Shown piece by piece: positions 44,459 to 54,552 of a DNA stretch of 64,000 nt; position 1 is the stretch's first letter; the number at the start of each line of letters is the position of its first letter. The DNA lies in the NCBI GenBank assembly GCA_002049455.2, contig KV918973.1, forward strand, positions 62,001 to 126,000, written 5' to 3'. This DNA comes from Porphyra umbilicalis (Eukaryota > Rhodophyta > Bangiophyceae > Bangiales > Bangiaceae). Made by a program: the position numbers and the translations under genes. The notes beneath the pieces were generated by a model. The model saw only the letters and a list, made by a program, of their open reading frames with translations, ran no database searches and was not told the origin of the DNA.

Positions 44459-45815
44459 GGCGGTGGCGGCGACGGCAGCTGCGGGGGGAAGCACCGCACC
44501 CCCGCGGCCGCCAGACGTTGGTGGGCAGCTGCCGCCGGCGGAGAATTGTCCTCCCCTCTGCCTCTCTTCACACGGCGTGGCGCTAGCTGCAGCGCCCCAA
44601 CCGTCCCCGACCGGGGAGGGGCGCCGCCACCACCTCCTTCCCCCCCCCCTGCCCCCCCCGTCGTCGCATTTGGTGGAGGCTGCCACTGCCGGCGCGCTCC
44701 CCGCGCCTGCCACGCCAAGGGCGGGCGCACGTGCCCTTCGGCGCGCTCGCGGCCGCGTCGGCGGTCCCGTCGGCAGTCGTCTCGGTGGTCCGCTTGGCGG
44801 CGGCCGCGGCGCCGTCGCCGGCGGGCGCCGCCCACGTGGTGGGGGGGACGCCAGCGGGCCGCAACGCCGGTGGGGGCGGCCACCCCCACGTGTCGTCGCG
44901 TGCCGACGCTGGTCGGCTGTCGACGGTGGTGGTGGCCACCGTCGCTCCCGCCCCGCCCCCGCTGGTCCTCGTGCGCCGCAGCGGCCGCGGGGTCGCCCCC
45001 GCGGCGGCCGCCGCGCCCGGCGCTGGTCGACGACGCTGGCGTGCCGCCGCGGCTGCCGGCCGCGCCCCGCGTCTGGGCGACGCGGCCGGCGGGCGCGTTG
45101 CCGCTCATTGTCGCTGTGGTCGGCGCGGTGGATGGGTGCGGTGGCTCCCGCCGTTGCGGCGGGGGGGGGGGGCGCCGGCGCGGGCGGGCGGATGGGACGC
45201 GGCAGCGCTGACGGAACCCGCCGACGCCGCCGCTTGGCCCGCTGCCTCCGCCCTGTGCCTTGCGCTTCCATGCTTCCGTCTCTCCACGGCGGTCGCCATG
45301 GGCCTCCTCCCACCCCCGTCACCCCCGCTACCACCACCCCGCCACTGGCGGGGGCGGTGCTGACGCGGCGCCAGCTCCTGCCCCCCCCCCTCCTCCTGCC
45401 CCAGCCGCTCGTCGCTGCGCTCGCTGGTGGCGCGGCACGGCGTGTTTGGTTTTTTTCGGCTGCCCGCCTCGTGCGGCGGGCGGTGGCGTCCTTTCGGCTG
45501 CTCGAGGTCGGACCGGACGAGGGAAACCCCCGGACGAGAGCGGTGCCCCTGTGGCCAGTGTCGGGCTTTGCTGCCGTTGGTCGGGCGCTTGTGGGGGAGC
45601 TGCGTGCGGCGATGGTGTGGGCTGTTTTTTGCCTCACCCAATCTTCCGTCATTTTTCTCGTGCGGACGACCGAGGTTGCTCGTGCTTGGCGTTTTTATTT
45701 TGTGATTGTGTTGGCCCACAACAAGCCGCACGTTATCAAGTATATTCAAACACATGGCCGCAATCCCCACCACTCTCGGCAAGGGTCATGGCAGCCCGCC
45801 GTCCCGGACTCCTGA
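43648..45815 (+). CDS. Possible unassigned host gene, Ala-rich, several apparent frame changes
   Basis: Successive plus-strand pieces look protein-like in different frames: VLAVDGTARWGCAATLPRFS (~43,925), AVTRVAVSPDGRWAWR (~44,100), FLARAPGTALLLWAAVAAAV (~44,300) running into a long poly-Ala tract, LPAAPRVWATRPAGALPLIV (~45,060), and finally FSAARLVRRAVASFRLLEVG and VGRALVGELRAAMVWAVFCL (45,450-45,640). Frame switches coincide with G or C runs as in neighbouring genes. No domain is recognised and the whole could be non-coding. It would be convergent with the bZIP-like gene. Confidence 0.25.
44338..44478. repeat. GCG/GGC trinucleotide array
   Basis: About 45 triplets of GCG/GTG, nearly pure GGC through the middle. 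In one plus-strand frame it encodes poly-Ala, in another poly-Gly. Confidence 0.85.
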
Positions 45816-45878
45816 CGGCGGAGCCGCCGTCGACGCCCTGGCCCGCCTCACCCCGGGTCGCTCATCACTAGAAGGCTG

Positions 45879-48296
45879 TCAAGCCGCGGGCGTTGTGACA
45901 TGCGCCGACATGTCTGACGGCCACTGAGGCGGCGCCGCAGGCACAGCCGCCCCCGTATCGAGTGCATCGTCCGCCGCCTGACGCGTCCACCACCCCACGC
46001 GTGCACGCGTGGGGCTGGTGACCGACTGGCCACTTGGCCCGTCGGTCACCAGCATCCAATCAGCCGGCGACCCATAAGGGGACTCCTCCTCTTGGTGACG
46101 GATGCTTGTGTTACCGCCAGCACTGCCACCGTCACCGTTGCCATCAAGGTCCATGGCGACGGTTGGGGATGTTGCCGCCCGACTGGGGGACGACCGGGCT
46201 GCCAAGGATGGGCCGACAGGTTGCCCTGGAACAGCGTCAGCTGACGAGCCTGGCGTACGCCCCGCAGGAACCTCATTGCGGCCAGAGACCGCCGGGGTCG
46301 ACGAGGACGAAAAGAGTGGTGGAAATCGTGACGGCGAGGACGGAAGCGACGACGAAAATGGATGACACAAAGAGGGTCGCTGGAGAACAGCAATAGTGTC
46401 GACCATCTCCTCCCGACTTGATGTCTTGAGATCCCCCAACATCGCCTTCCAGTAAGGTAGGGTGCTTGAGTCATCGCCATCACTACCGCCGTCGTCGCCG
46501 GCCGTGACGTGTTCGTCTGCCAGTCCCTGTGCGCTGGACACCGGGGAGATTTCACAGTCCGTACTCGTAACGCCCGCCCCCCCCACGCCTGCGGCCTCGT
46601 CCAACTGCTCCAGGGCCGACATCGACCCACTTGGTGAGATGCTGCACCCCATGAACAGCCGCTCTATCCCAACGTCCAGCTCCTTCATCTGGTCGACCCG
46701 AGTGTCCACACCGAATGGCTGCACTTGGTCATCCAGTGTACCAGGTGCAACAGCGGGGGTGACGCTTCTTGGCGGACACGAGGTAGCGCCGAGGACGACA
46801 GCCCCGTCTGGGACGGGTAGCGTCCAGCCCAGGACGGCTTCAGCGGGGTGCCCAGCAACGGCACCGGCACTGAGCGACGCGTAGGCTGGCAGATCGTCCA
46901 CCAACGAGTTGCCAGCACCCGCCACCTCCATCCCTTGGTAGACCATGAGCGCCCAGGCTTGATTGTTGACAATCACTGCCGTCGCTGCGTCGCGCGCGTT
47001 GGCGCTGTTGGGTGGATGCGCATCATCCCCTCCCAAAGCGGCATGGGTGTCCACGACGGCGTTGCTATCTCGGCCCAGCATCGCCGCGTCCCGCATGGTG
47101 CTCCCTGAGGCCAAACATGAACCATTGGCAACTCCCGCGGTGGTTGCCATGGCGCCGCTCGACGGCGATCCCGGCGGCGCCTGGTTGATCAAGGAAGGAG
47201 GCGGACCACGCCCGAGGGCCTCATTCAGCTCTCGCGCGAGCGCAGATTGGTATTCCCGGGCCCCGAATCCGCTTCGCTGGTTCTGCAGGCGCTTGAGGCG
47301 GACCTTGAACCGCATGACGTCTGGACGAACGCCCCGCAGGCGCTTGTCGATGGCGGAGATGCTGTGCTTCAAACGCATCTCACAGGCGCCCTTGGTCTCC
47401 CCAGAAGGCCCGTCGGCTGCCTCTTCAGTCGTCGCCAGACGGTTGCTCCACGACCTCATTATCTTCGTCTTGGCCACATCTGCCCGAGCCATAGCGGTGG
47501 TGACAAGGTCCGCGCCCCCAGGAAGGGTGGACACGTCGACTTGCAAGGAGTGGATCTCAGTCTTGGACTTGTCGCGAGAATTTCTTCTATGGTGACGCGC
47601 GCGGAGTCGGCGCTCGTACGCGCGCTGGGAGAGCTTCAACAGGTCAGACGACGCCGCAGCCGCTGCCACGACCGTGCTGTTGTTGCCGCCGCCATCGCCG
47701 CCATTACCGCCCTGGCTGCCACAGCCGAAAGCAAGTTGTGCGTCTTCGGTGCTCGCACTCGAACGCCGCCAGGAGGGAGCAAAGCTTGTGCTCGCGCCCC
47801 TGCCACAGCTGACACCACGGTCACTACCTGTGCCATCTTGACTGCCGCCGTCTGCTTGTGCCGACCGGCGGTGGGACACGAGCGATCGAACCACCGCAGG
47901 AAGAGGCGCCTCCGAAGTGCTGCCGACGTTAAAGCCTAGCAGGCAAGAGCGGCCTCCCGGGACGTCGCCGTCAACTGGGTGGTCAAGGTGGGAGGTGCTG
48001 CCGCGGTCCAGCTCCTCCGCCGCGCCACCACGCCCCGCCACGTTGCCATCCGTGGTGGCGTTGCGTCCACGGTACATGGCTGGCAGACGCTGCGGCAGCG
48101 GCGCGTCAACTCCAGGCTGTGCCGGCCGAAGATGCGACAGCAAGTCGACGTCTGGCCTCGGTGCACCTGCAGACAACAAGTCACGGTGGGATGTGTTGGC
48201 AGCCACCACGGCGATGTGAGGGTGGGCAACAAGAAGAACAGCGTGCAGGGAGAGCGAGGGCACCCTCCCCCTGGCATCGGCGCCACGGTGGACCAT
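45879..48296 (-). CDS. bZIP-like protein, divergent basic region
   Basis: I start at ATG 48296 (MVHRGADARG), giving about 805 aa; the frame is open to 48620 but that extension looks like leader. Near residues 215-250 (47,650-47,545) a basic stretch followed by a heptad-like segment, RLRARHHRRNSRDKSKTEIH then SLQVDVSTL, resembles a bZIP basic region and zipper start (R-R-x-S-R-x-K-K, I-x-x-L). The near-invariant Asn of the basic region is not at its expected place, and the leucine heptads are short. A second basic helical segment follows (RPDVMRFKVRLKRLQNQRSG). The rest is Ser/Ala/Gly-rich and acidic, as in transcription factors. A splice near 46,380 (after EEMVDTIAVLQ) is possible. DNA binding in the nucleus is an inference. 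Confidence 0.5.
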   Translation of the reverse strand: MVHRGADARGRVPSLSLHAVLLVAHPHIAVVAANTSHRDLLSAGAPRPDVDLLSHLRPAQPGVDAPLPQRLPAMYRGRNATTDGNVAGRGGAAEELDRGSTSHLDHPVDGDVPGGRSCLLGFNVGSTSEAPLPAVVRSLVSHRRSAQADGGSQDGTGSDRGVSCGRGASTSFAPSWRRSSASTEDAQLAFGCGSQGGNGGDGGGNNSTVVAAAAASSDLLKLSQRAYERRLRARHHRRNSRDKSKTEIHSLQVDVSTLPGGADLVTTAMARADVAKTKIMRSWSNRLATTEEAADGPSGETKGACEMRLKHSISAIDKRLRGVRPDVMRFKVRLKRLQNQRSGFGAREYQSALARELNEALGRGPPPSLINQAPPGSPSSGAMATTAGVANGSCLASGSTMRDAAMLGRDSNAVVDTHAALGGDDAHPPNSANARDAATAVIVNNQAWALMVYQGMEVAGAGNSLVDDLPAYASLSAGAVAGHPAEAVLGWTLPVPDGAVVLGATSCPPRSVTPAVAPGTLDDQVQPFGVDTRVDQMKELDVGIERLFMGCSISPSGSMSALEQLDEAAGVGGAGVTSTDCEISPVSSAQGLADEHVTAGDDGGSDGDDSSTLPYWKAMLGDLKTSSREEMVDTIAVLQRPSLCHPFSSSLPSSPSRFPPLFSSSSTPAVSGRNEVPAGRTPGSSADAVPGQPVGPSLAARSSPSRAATSPTVAMDLDGNGDGGSAGGNTSIRHQEEESPYGSPADWMLVTDGPSGQSVTSPTRARVGWWTRQAADDALDTGAAVPAAPPQWPSDMSAHVTTPAA

Positions 48297-48624
48297 CTGC
48301 CGCGGTAGAGCGGGACATCGCAGGCGGCAGGCGCAGGCTGCTGCTACATTAGAGGGCTTACGCGCGGTCGGCGGTCCAGGCGCATCGGCGTTCTTCACAC
48401 GAGAGCAGAGAAGATTTCGGAGCAGAGCCAATGAGCTGCTTCGTAAAGGAGATGGTTCGAGGTATGGCGGTTGGACGAGGCGTGACGAGGAGAGGTCGGG
48501 CCTACACCGGGCAATCTGACCAGAGGGGGGGGGGCGGGGGTCCGGTCTGGCTGACCGGACAAATCCAGCGCCAGGGGCGTCCAGACAGGCCGGCCAACAG
48601 ACAGCACCAAGCCGACCCACAAAT

Positions 48625-49023
48625 TGCTGATCCCCGAATTTTGTCCTGGTGGACAGAGACTGACTTGCGGGCCGACTCTCTCCACCAATCAGATGCGCCC
48701 CTGGGACTGACTTGGTGCTCCTGATTGCTTACATGTGCCCACACAGCCTGGAAATCAACTTCAGCTCCTCTTTTTTTCTGCACTTCTGGCAAGGAGACAG
48801 TAGAAGATCTCAAGATCTCGCGTGAGCATCTTGCTCGGTGCCAAGAAAGTCGGATCAAACGGCAACAAACAGTGAGTTCTGCTGGATGCAAGGTCCTAGC
48901 ACCCAATGCGGGCTTTCTATTGGCTTCGATGCCTTCTTACTGTCGTTTTAGACCAATAGAGTTCTGTTATTCACAGTCAGTCTCTGTCTCTGTCCCCCAG
49001 GACAAAGTTCGGGGATCAGCAAT
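48625..49023. mobile_element. Inverted-repeat element with ~43-bp arms
   Basis: The left arm (48625-48667) starts ATTGCTGATCCCCGAATTTT; the right arm (48975-49023) is its reverse complement with two or three substitutions and a 6-base insertion (TCTCTG duplication). The ~310-bp centre has no gene. It is probably a MITE or foldback element; flanking duplication was not identified. Confidence 0.75.
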
Positions 49024-49601
49024 AGATCTTTCACTTTCAGATTGGAACCCTGCTTTGGGGTGCGGTGATTGGCTGATCCGGGGTGTCATGATTCGTTTCT
49101 GCACGTTCGCTGGCCCCCGGATTGCAGGCATCGGCTATTCGCTTAAAATTTGACAGAATGAGTGATGGGACGACTTGATTCACGTTGTAAATGTTTCTAA
49201 GATTTCACTCTTCCCCCAATTAACGTTACAATCCGTGCTCTGCGCTGTTTATCTGTCGCTTGCGCTTTGTGCGGCGGCCGTCTGAGACCTCAGACGAGGG
49301 GCTCTGCAACGTCTGGGGAATTCTATGAGATTCTCGTGCCTTAGAACCCGTCCTGTTCACAAAAATGATGCCGATCGCGGCGAAGCTCGCACAAAAACAC
49401 AGAGGTCATCAGAAAACGGGAGATTTTTTCGAGCTGCGTTACAGTCATTCATCTCGCCTCTGGCTTGGCAAATGCGAGTCACAATCGCACTTTACTTCAG
49501 CCTCTGTCACCTCTCGCGTCGCCGATCCCTTTCGGCTCCCCGTCCCCCCTTTGACCCCCTGTTTACCCTTTGACCCCCTGTCCCCCCTTGGACCCCCCAC
49601 G
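49024..49601. other. Non-coding segment upstream of the Tc1-like transposase
   Basis: No gene. It probably contains the 5' end of the Tc1/IS630-type element. A CCCTTTGACCCCCTGT motif is repeated at 49,546-49,585. Confidence 0.4.
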
Positions 49602-49918
49602 ATGAAGATCCCGGACGAGATACGCCGGGCACTTGTCTAACAAATGGTTGAGCTTCACAAGCCGGTCGATGTCGTGGCCGCCGAACTACGCATCTCATTG
49701 CGCTCGGCAGAGCGCTTTCTCTGGTACAAGCGCCTTCACGGGGACACACACCCCAACATGGATACCCGCAAAGTCCACGAGGACAACCTGCGCAATCACG
49801 AGGGCATCCGCGGTGCTGTCTGTCCTGGGTACCTCAAGGAGAAGAACTGATCTGATCCCGACGTCGTTCCAACGCCGCCACAGTCTCAGTCGACCGATAC
49901 TTATGATGACCTCTACCT
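49602..49918 (+). pseudogene. Tc1/mariner/IS630-type transposase, N-terminal part
   Basis: From ATG 49602 the frame reads MKIPDEIRRALV, an in-frame TAA (49638-49640), then QMVELHKPVDVVAAELRISL and RSAERFLWYKR, a helix-turn-helix typical of the DNA-binding domain of IS630/Tc1 transposases. A second stop lies at about 49848. The matching catalytic half is at 53411-53917 in the same orientation, with a hAT element between, so the gene was split by insertion. The stops are compatible with CAA-type codons changed by C-to-T. Confidence 0.7.
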
Positions 49919-50499
49919 AATGATAGCCTCGTTGTCCAGAGATCCGCGCACGTTCTCTTCGTCGCAGCCACGGCAGGCTGGATTCTCTCCTGACCACTCA
50001 ATGCAGCGGCTGTCTGAAAGTGGACGCGCGTCGCCGTGTCCGGCATGAGGCGCGTGTTGCGGTCACTGTCGTGTACCTACGGTGACGACGTAGAGGTGCT
50101 CCACGCTCTCTCATCCTCCCCCCTCTCTGAAGACTGTCGCTCGATGCGGTGGCAGGTGCCTTCGCGTGTTGACTCAGTTGCGTGTTCAGCGCTGGGAGCG
50201 CGCTGTCAGGCTTGCACTACGCATGAGGGCTGTCTCACGTGAACTGTGGGCGCGGCTGACGTCTCTCCGGACTGCTGTCTGCCGCTTCTCCCACTGCTGG
50301 CGGACCCGGGGCAGGCAAAGAGGGTCGCGGGGCCAGCAGGCAGCTGTGGCTTGCCAGTGTCAAGGAGCATTAAAAAAGCGGGTAGCTTCGTGCCTGCCGC
50401 CGGGCAACACCGTCGACACAATCCATCGGCCAGCGCACGAACCTCTCTCCCTGGTGTGCCCCACCCCCCCTCGTCCATATTTTCTCTGGGTGGCTCACA

Positions 50500-52788
50500 A
50501 TGCCCCCCCCCACGCCTGGGTCTGTGCCTCCAAGAACGCCGGAGGAGGCCGCAGCTATGGCAGGTGGGGTGCCCGACTCTGGTGCCGGTATGGCGCTGGC
50601 CGCGGCTCCGCGCCTTGCCGTCACCTTCGCTCCTCCATGGGGGCGCCTTGCTCTTCCAGCAGCCGGGGACGGCGCCGACGTGGGCCAATCGAGTGGTGTC
50701 ATCGGTGGCCCTGCCGCCTCCGCCGCATACCCTCTACCGGCGCCTGATCGGGACGGGAGCAGGAAGCGGGAGAAGAAGCACGCCGCCTGGGGCTTCTTCG
50801 CTTGAGGCAAGAAGTGGTACTCGCATGGGGCGCGCACCCGCCAAGTCTTCTGTCTGTCTTGCCGGCGGAAGGGGGTGGCAGAGAACGATGCCGCGGCCGT
50901 CAACGGGCGCCCCGACTCGATGTGCCACCACCTCAAGCGGTGCTCCTGGGCGCCTATGGAGGTCAAGAACGAGGCGAGTGAGGCGGGAGAAGGCCTTAGG
51001 AAGCACCGCCGGCTGCTGCGCGACTGCCCGCCGGTTCCGTCCAGCGACGAGTCCACCGGTGGTCGCATTGAGGGCTACCTGCCCCGACCCTACTCGGTGC
51101 GGGAGACGCGGCTGTTTGAGCAGGACCTACTCGGCGTGCTGCTGTTTTGCTCCATTGCCTTCAATGTCCTCGATGCGGAGCCCTTCCGCATCTTGTTTCG
51201 CAAGTGGATGCCGGGCCGAAAGGTGCTGCCCACGAGGCGGGCAATGTCGGGCACGGTGCTGCAGCGCCTCCTTGCTGGCCTCCTCGTTGCCGTCAATGCG
51301 GCTTAATCCAAGGGTGCCTACGTGTCTATCTCCTTCGACGGTTGGAAGAATGTGGCGGGTCGGAAGCTGCTGGGAGTGCTGGCGCTCCTTTTCGGGCAGC
51401 CGAGCGGCACGGTGATGGTCGACTTCCTGGGGACCACTGACATCACGGAGCTGCCCGAGACGACGGATTTGGTTGCGTTGGAGGTGGAGCGCGCGCTCGA
51501 GAGCGCGCGGGTGGCCAACAGCTTCCTGCCGCCGCTTCCCAGTGGCACCCGGGACGACTCCTGCCCGTCGGTGCTGACGAGCATTGTCAGTGACTCTGCC
51601 AGCTGCGACGTCGGCGCCAAGAAGCTGCTGGCGCAGCGCTGGCCGACCGTCATCATGGTCGCCTGCTTTGCTCACCAACTGAATCTGCTAACACCGCACA
51701 TCATCACGCACCCGTTGCTGTTGGCCGTGGCGGCAAAGGGCGCCAAGGTCGTCCTCTTGTTCTCGCAGTCTACTAAGTGGCGGAAATTGCTGGAGGTGTG
51801 CATGGACGACGTCCTCGGCCGCCGGTGGGAGATCGAGAAGCGCGGCGAGACCAGTTGGTACAGTCACTTCGGCATGGTCAACCGGCTCATCAAGCTCAAG
51901 CCCGCCTTGGAGGCGTTTGCCCACACGTACAACAACGACCGGGCCCTGCGGTTGACGCGGAACGGCGGGGTGGTGCTGGAGATGATCCGAAGCCAGGAGT
52001 TCTGGGACCAGACGGACCTGACGGCGCGCCTTCTCCGCCCCATTGTCATCGAGATTGGGGTCATCGAGCGGCGCAGCAGCAACCTTTCGGCGGTTTGTGC
52101 CAGCTTTGGCAGGCTGTTTGCCTACTTCACGCAGCTGAAAAACGAGACCGCCGCATCCGCGTTTGATGCCTCCGCCTCGCTCGTGCGCCTCTTCCCGGTC
52201 GCGGCGGACCCGGCGGTGACAAACATGGCCCACTCCATTGCCGTGTCGTTGTTGCGGCAACTGCAGTGGCGCTGGAAGCGCTACTACGACGCCCCCTTGC
52301 TGGTTCTATCGCACGTGCTCGACCCGACGCGGCACACGGCGGGCTTGCTCACCACCGACACCTCTTGGGCTTCCCACAAGGGGCTGCTGCAGATGTTTTT
52401 GGCGCTGGAATCCAGATTCGGACTCCCGCGGTGCAACAGAGACGCGGCAACCACAGAGGACGTGGCGTGTCGCACGGCGCAGCTCTTTCTAGGAGACGTC
52501 GGCAACGGCCCGCACTCGCTGCTCGCGTTCAACCTCGGCTCGCCGACGGCGGGGAACGACCGCGTCGCGGCGATGGTCATGTGGCGGTTGACCTCTGCGT
52601 TAGAGGGCAGCGTGGTGGCCGACGTAGCCTTGCACCTTTTCTCCGTGCCCGCCCACGCCGCCGAGCTCGAGCGGGTCTGGTCTGGCATGGGCCTCGCCAA
52701 CACGCCGCTGCGCAACCGACTCGACACCGACCGATTGACCGACATGACCAAGGTGGTGCTGCAAATGCGAGCTGCGCTGGCCAAATAG
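50500..52788 (+). pseudogene. hAT transposase with BED-type finger, two in-frame stops
   Basis: One frame runs from ATG 50500 to the TAG/TAA region at 52788, interrupted by TGA (50803-50805) and TAA (51304-51306). Domains in order: Ala/Pro leader; a BED-like zinc finger (AAWGFFA-stop-GKKWYSHGA, then C-x2-C with MCHHLKRC); a helical linker (VRETRLFEQDLLGVLLFCSI); the RNase H-like core in DUF659 style (SISFDGWKNVAGRKLLGVLA, VIMVACFAHQLNLL, ETSWYSHFGMVNRLIKLKPA); and the C-terminal dimerisation region (HLFSVPAHAAELERVWSGMG, NTPLRNRLDTDRLTDMTKVV). Both stops are one C-to-T step from CGA or CAA. The last 488 codons are uninterrupted, so decay looks recent, or a shortened product might still be made. 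Confidence 0.85.
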
Positions 52789-52806
52789 GCGGCGCCGCGC
52801 CAGACG

Positions 52807-53277
52807 GTGTCACCGGGGTCCCGCATGGGCGAGTTTTGTCAAGATGCCGGCGGAATGGTGGACCCCGATGATGACGACGAGGACGAGCGGAGCCCCCCCC
52901 CCGCTGCCGACCATGAGAACGACGCTGACGCGGGTGCGGTCGCAGGCCTGGAATCCGACGCCAGAAGCATGCGGCAAGAATTGGACGAGGAGCCCCAGGC
53001 GTGCCGCGAGCTGGGCGAGGCGACAGCGAGCGACGCAGCGTCGGAAGTCGACGGCGCCAGCCAGCCGCCTCGCCTCCGAGCGTCTGATCTGGTGAGCATC
53101 TGCGAGGCTTACGTGGCGCGGAGCGTCGGCACGCCGGGTGCCGTTGCGGTGGTGCGTGGGGCGTCGAACGTGGCAGGCAGCGACCGTGGTCCTCGTCAGA
53201 CCAACGTGTTGCTCAAGGACGTGTTCGACACGACGTGGTATCTGGCTAGCGCCAGGATTGTGTATCGTATGGAGTGA
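52807..53277 (+). CDS. Small acidic ORF downstream of the hAT transposase
   Basis: 156 aa, starting 18 bases after the transposase stop. The N-terminal half is strongly acidic (DPDDDDEDERS); the C-terminal half has ordered-looking segments (LRASDLVSICEAYVARSVGT, TNVLLKDVFDTTWYLASARI). It may be a second exon or frame of the hAT protein or an independent small protein. No family is recognised. Confidence 0.4.
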   Translation: MSPGSRMGEFCQDAGGMVDPDDDDEDERSPPPAADHENDADAGAVAGLESDARSMRQELDEEPQACRELGEATASDAASEVDGASQPPRLRASDLVSICEAYVARSVGTPGAVAVVRGASNVAGSDRGPRQTNVLLKDVFDTTWYLASARIVYRME

Positions 53278-53410
53278 GCGGTTTAGTCAGAGCATTGGTA
53301 GGTGCTACCTGGAGTTTTTGTGGGGGCGTGTTTAGTGTTGAAGGGCGTGTTTCGGGCGTGTCTTAACGTGTCACGACCGCACGCCCTTCAAAAAGGGGCG
53401 TGTTGCACAA

Positions 53411-53917
53411 CCCTACCTGGCGTCCAATGGTATCACGCACAAGGTCATCGAGATGAAATTTTGGTCACGAAATGAGGCCGCGTGGGCCGCATGGGTGGCT
53501 GCTCGGTGGGTCATCCCGTTGGAGTGCCGCGTGTACGTCGATGAGGCGTACCGTCGCGGATGGGCGGCCAACCGCCTGTGGGCGACCGCCCTCCCTTGAA
53601 ACCAGCAAGAGCCGAGTTTCGTCCTGATCCTCGACAACGCCCGCATGCACGACAATGTCGCCGTCGCAGTTGCGGAGGTAGCAGGGGTGATGGTTCGCTT
53701 CCTGCCCCCATACGGTCCAGTCTTGAACCCGGTGGAGGATGTCTTTTTCCTTTGGAGTAGCTGGCTGCGACGCAAGGTGACGTTCGAGCAGTTCTCCGCC
53801 TGGCCATTCACAACACTGACAACCATGCTTCTCCACATGACCCCTGACATGTGCACTGGCTTTGTGAAGGCCGCCGTTTGGCGCTACACAACCTATGTGC
53901 CCCAAAACACAACTTGA
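53411..53917 (+). pseudogene. Tc1/mariner/IS630-type transposase, C-terminal catalytic part
   Basis: The frame reads YLASNGITHKVIEMKFW, CRVYVDEAYRRGWAANRLW (first catalytic Asp), an in-frame TGA (53597-53599), FVLILDNARMHDNVAVAVAE (second Asp, D-N-A-x-H) and FLPPYGPVLNPVEDVFFLWS (P-Y-x-P-x-L-N-P-x-E, third acidic residue). Only ~40 codons separate the first and second Asp, against roughly 80-100 in intact relatives, so an internal deletion is likely. It continues the N-terminal piece at 49602-49918. Confidence 0.8.
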
Positions 53918-54552
53918 CGCCAAACGCAACAGACCCCAAAAAGTAACACAGCCTCAACGCAACTCACAACCCCCCCGCCCCCTGTTGCCGACACGCGCGT
54001 CTTGGCGCGGCCCGCCGGCCGCGCGACGGCCACCGCCGCCGCAGCACCGACCTTGCCGCCGCCCGCCGTCGCCCGCCGCTCGCCGGGCGCGGCGTCGCCG
54101 CACGCCTCGTGGTGGCGGCGGCGGCGGCGGCGCACAACAGCGCCCCCGCCGCACGGCCACTCTCTCCTGCGCGGAGGGAGGTCGGTGTCGTGCGATGCCC
54201 TGCGGGGGGCGCGGGGGAGGGGGGGGGGGGGGGGGGCTGTGGTTAGCTGTTGGTGGCGTGACGCTCTGCTCCTCTTCATGCGAAGACCTTTAGCCGTTCG
54301 CGTGCGCTCGTCAATTCCGGTGGCAGAGCGCTTCGCACGACACGCGCGCGGTTGAGTAGAGAGTGGTCAGCTGTCTGTGCCATCGGGTTCGTTCGGTCGT
54401 GCTTGACCTGCCGAAGGGTGCCGCGAGGTGGCCGTAGAGGTCGATCGCCGCAGCGGTATCTTGTAATCGGCCTGTGTGGCTGTGTGTCCGTTTGGCGTGT
54501 GCAGCACAATTTACGTGAACACCGGGAGTCAGAACACAGATGTATCCTTCAC
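53918..54552. other. Spacer with G-run
   Basis: No gene. It includes a G-rich tract with ~17 consecutive Gs near 54,218-54,236 and probably the 3' end of the Tc1-type element. From about 54,290 the composition falls to average. Confidence 0.4.

Larger units (their letters stand above)
49919..53410 (+). mobile_element. hAT-family DNA transposon inserted in a Tc1/IS630-type element
   Basis: The insert carries a hAT transposase (50500-52788) and a small downstream ORF. Bounds are inferred: the Tc1-like host sequence stops after CTCTACCT (to 49918) and resumes from CCCTACCT (53411 onward region), which differ at one of eight bases, and hAT elements make 8-bp duplications. I did not find matching terminal inverted repeats, so the exact ends are uncertain by some hundreds of bases on the left. 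Confidence 0.55.

Noticed and set aside
43037-45652. 871-codon minus-strand frame at 43-45.6 kb
   Set aside because: Dominated by poly-Ala and Arg/Pro; stops are simply absent in GC-rich DNA. The plus-strand pieces look somewhat more protein-like, though still weak.
48440-48470. GGTTCGAGG string resembling a tRNA T-loop
   Set aside because: No cloverleaf can be formed with the neighbouring bases.
50803-51306. Stop-codon reassignment suggested by in-frame stops in transposases
   Set aside because: Host genes such as the acyl-CoA oxidase use normal stops with no internal TAA/TAG/TGA, and all three stop types occur in the relics, so decay is the simpler reading.
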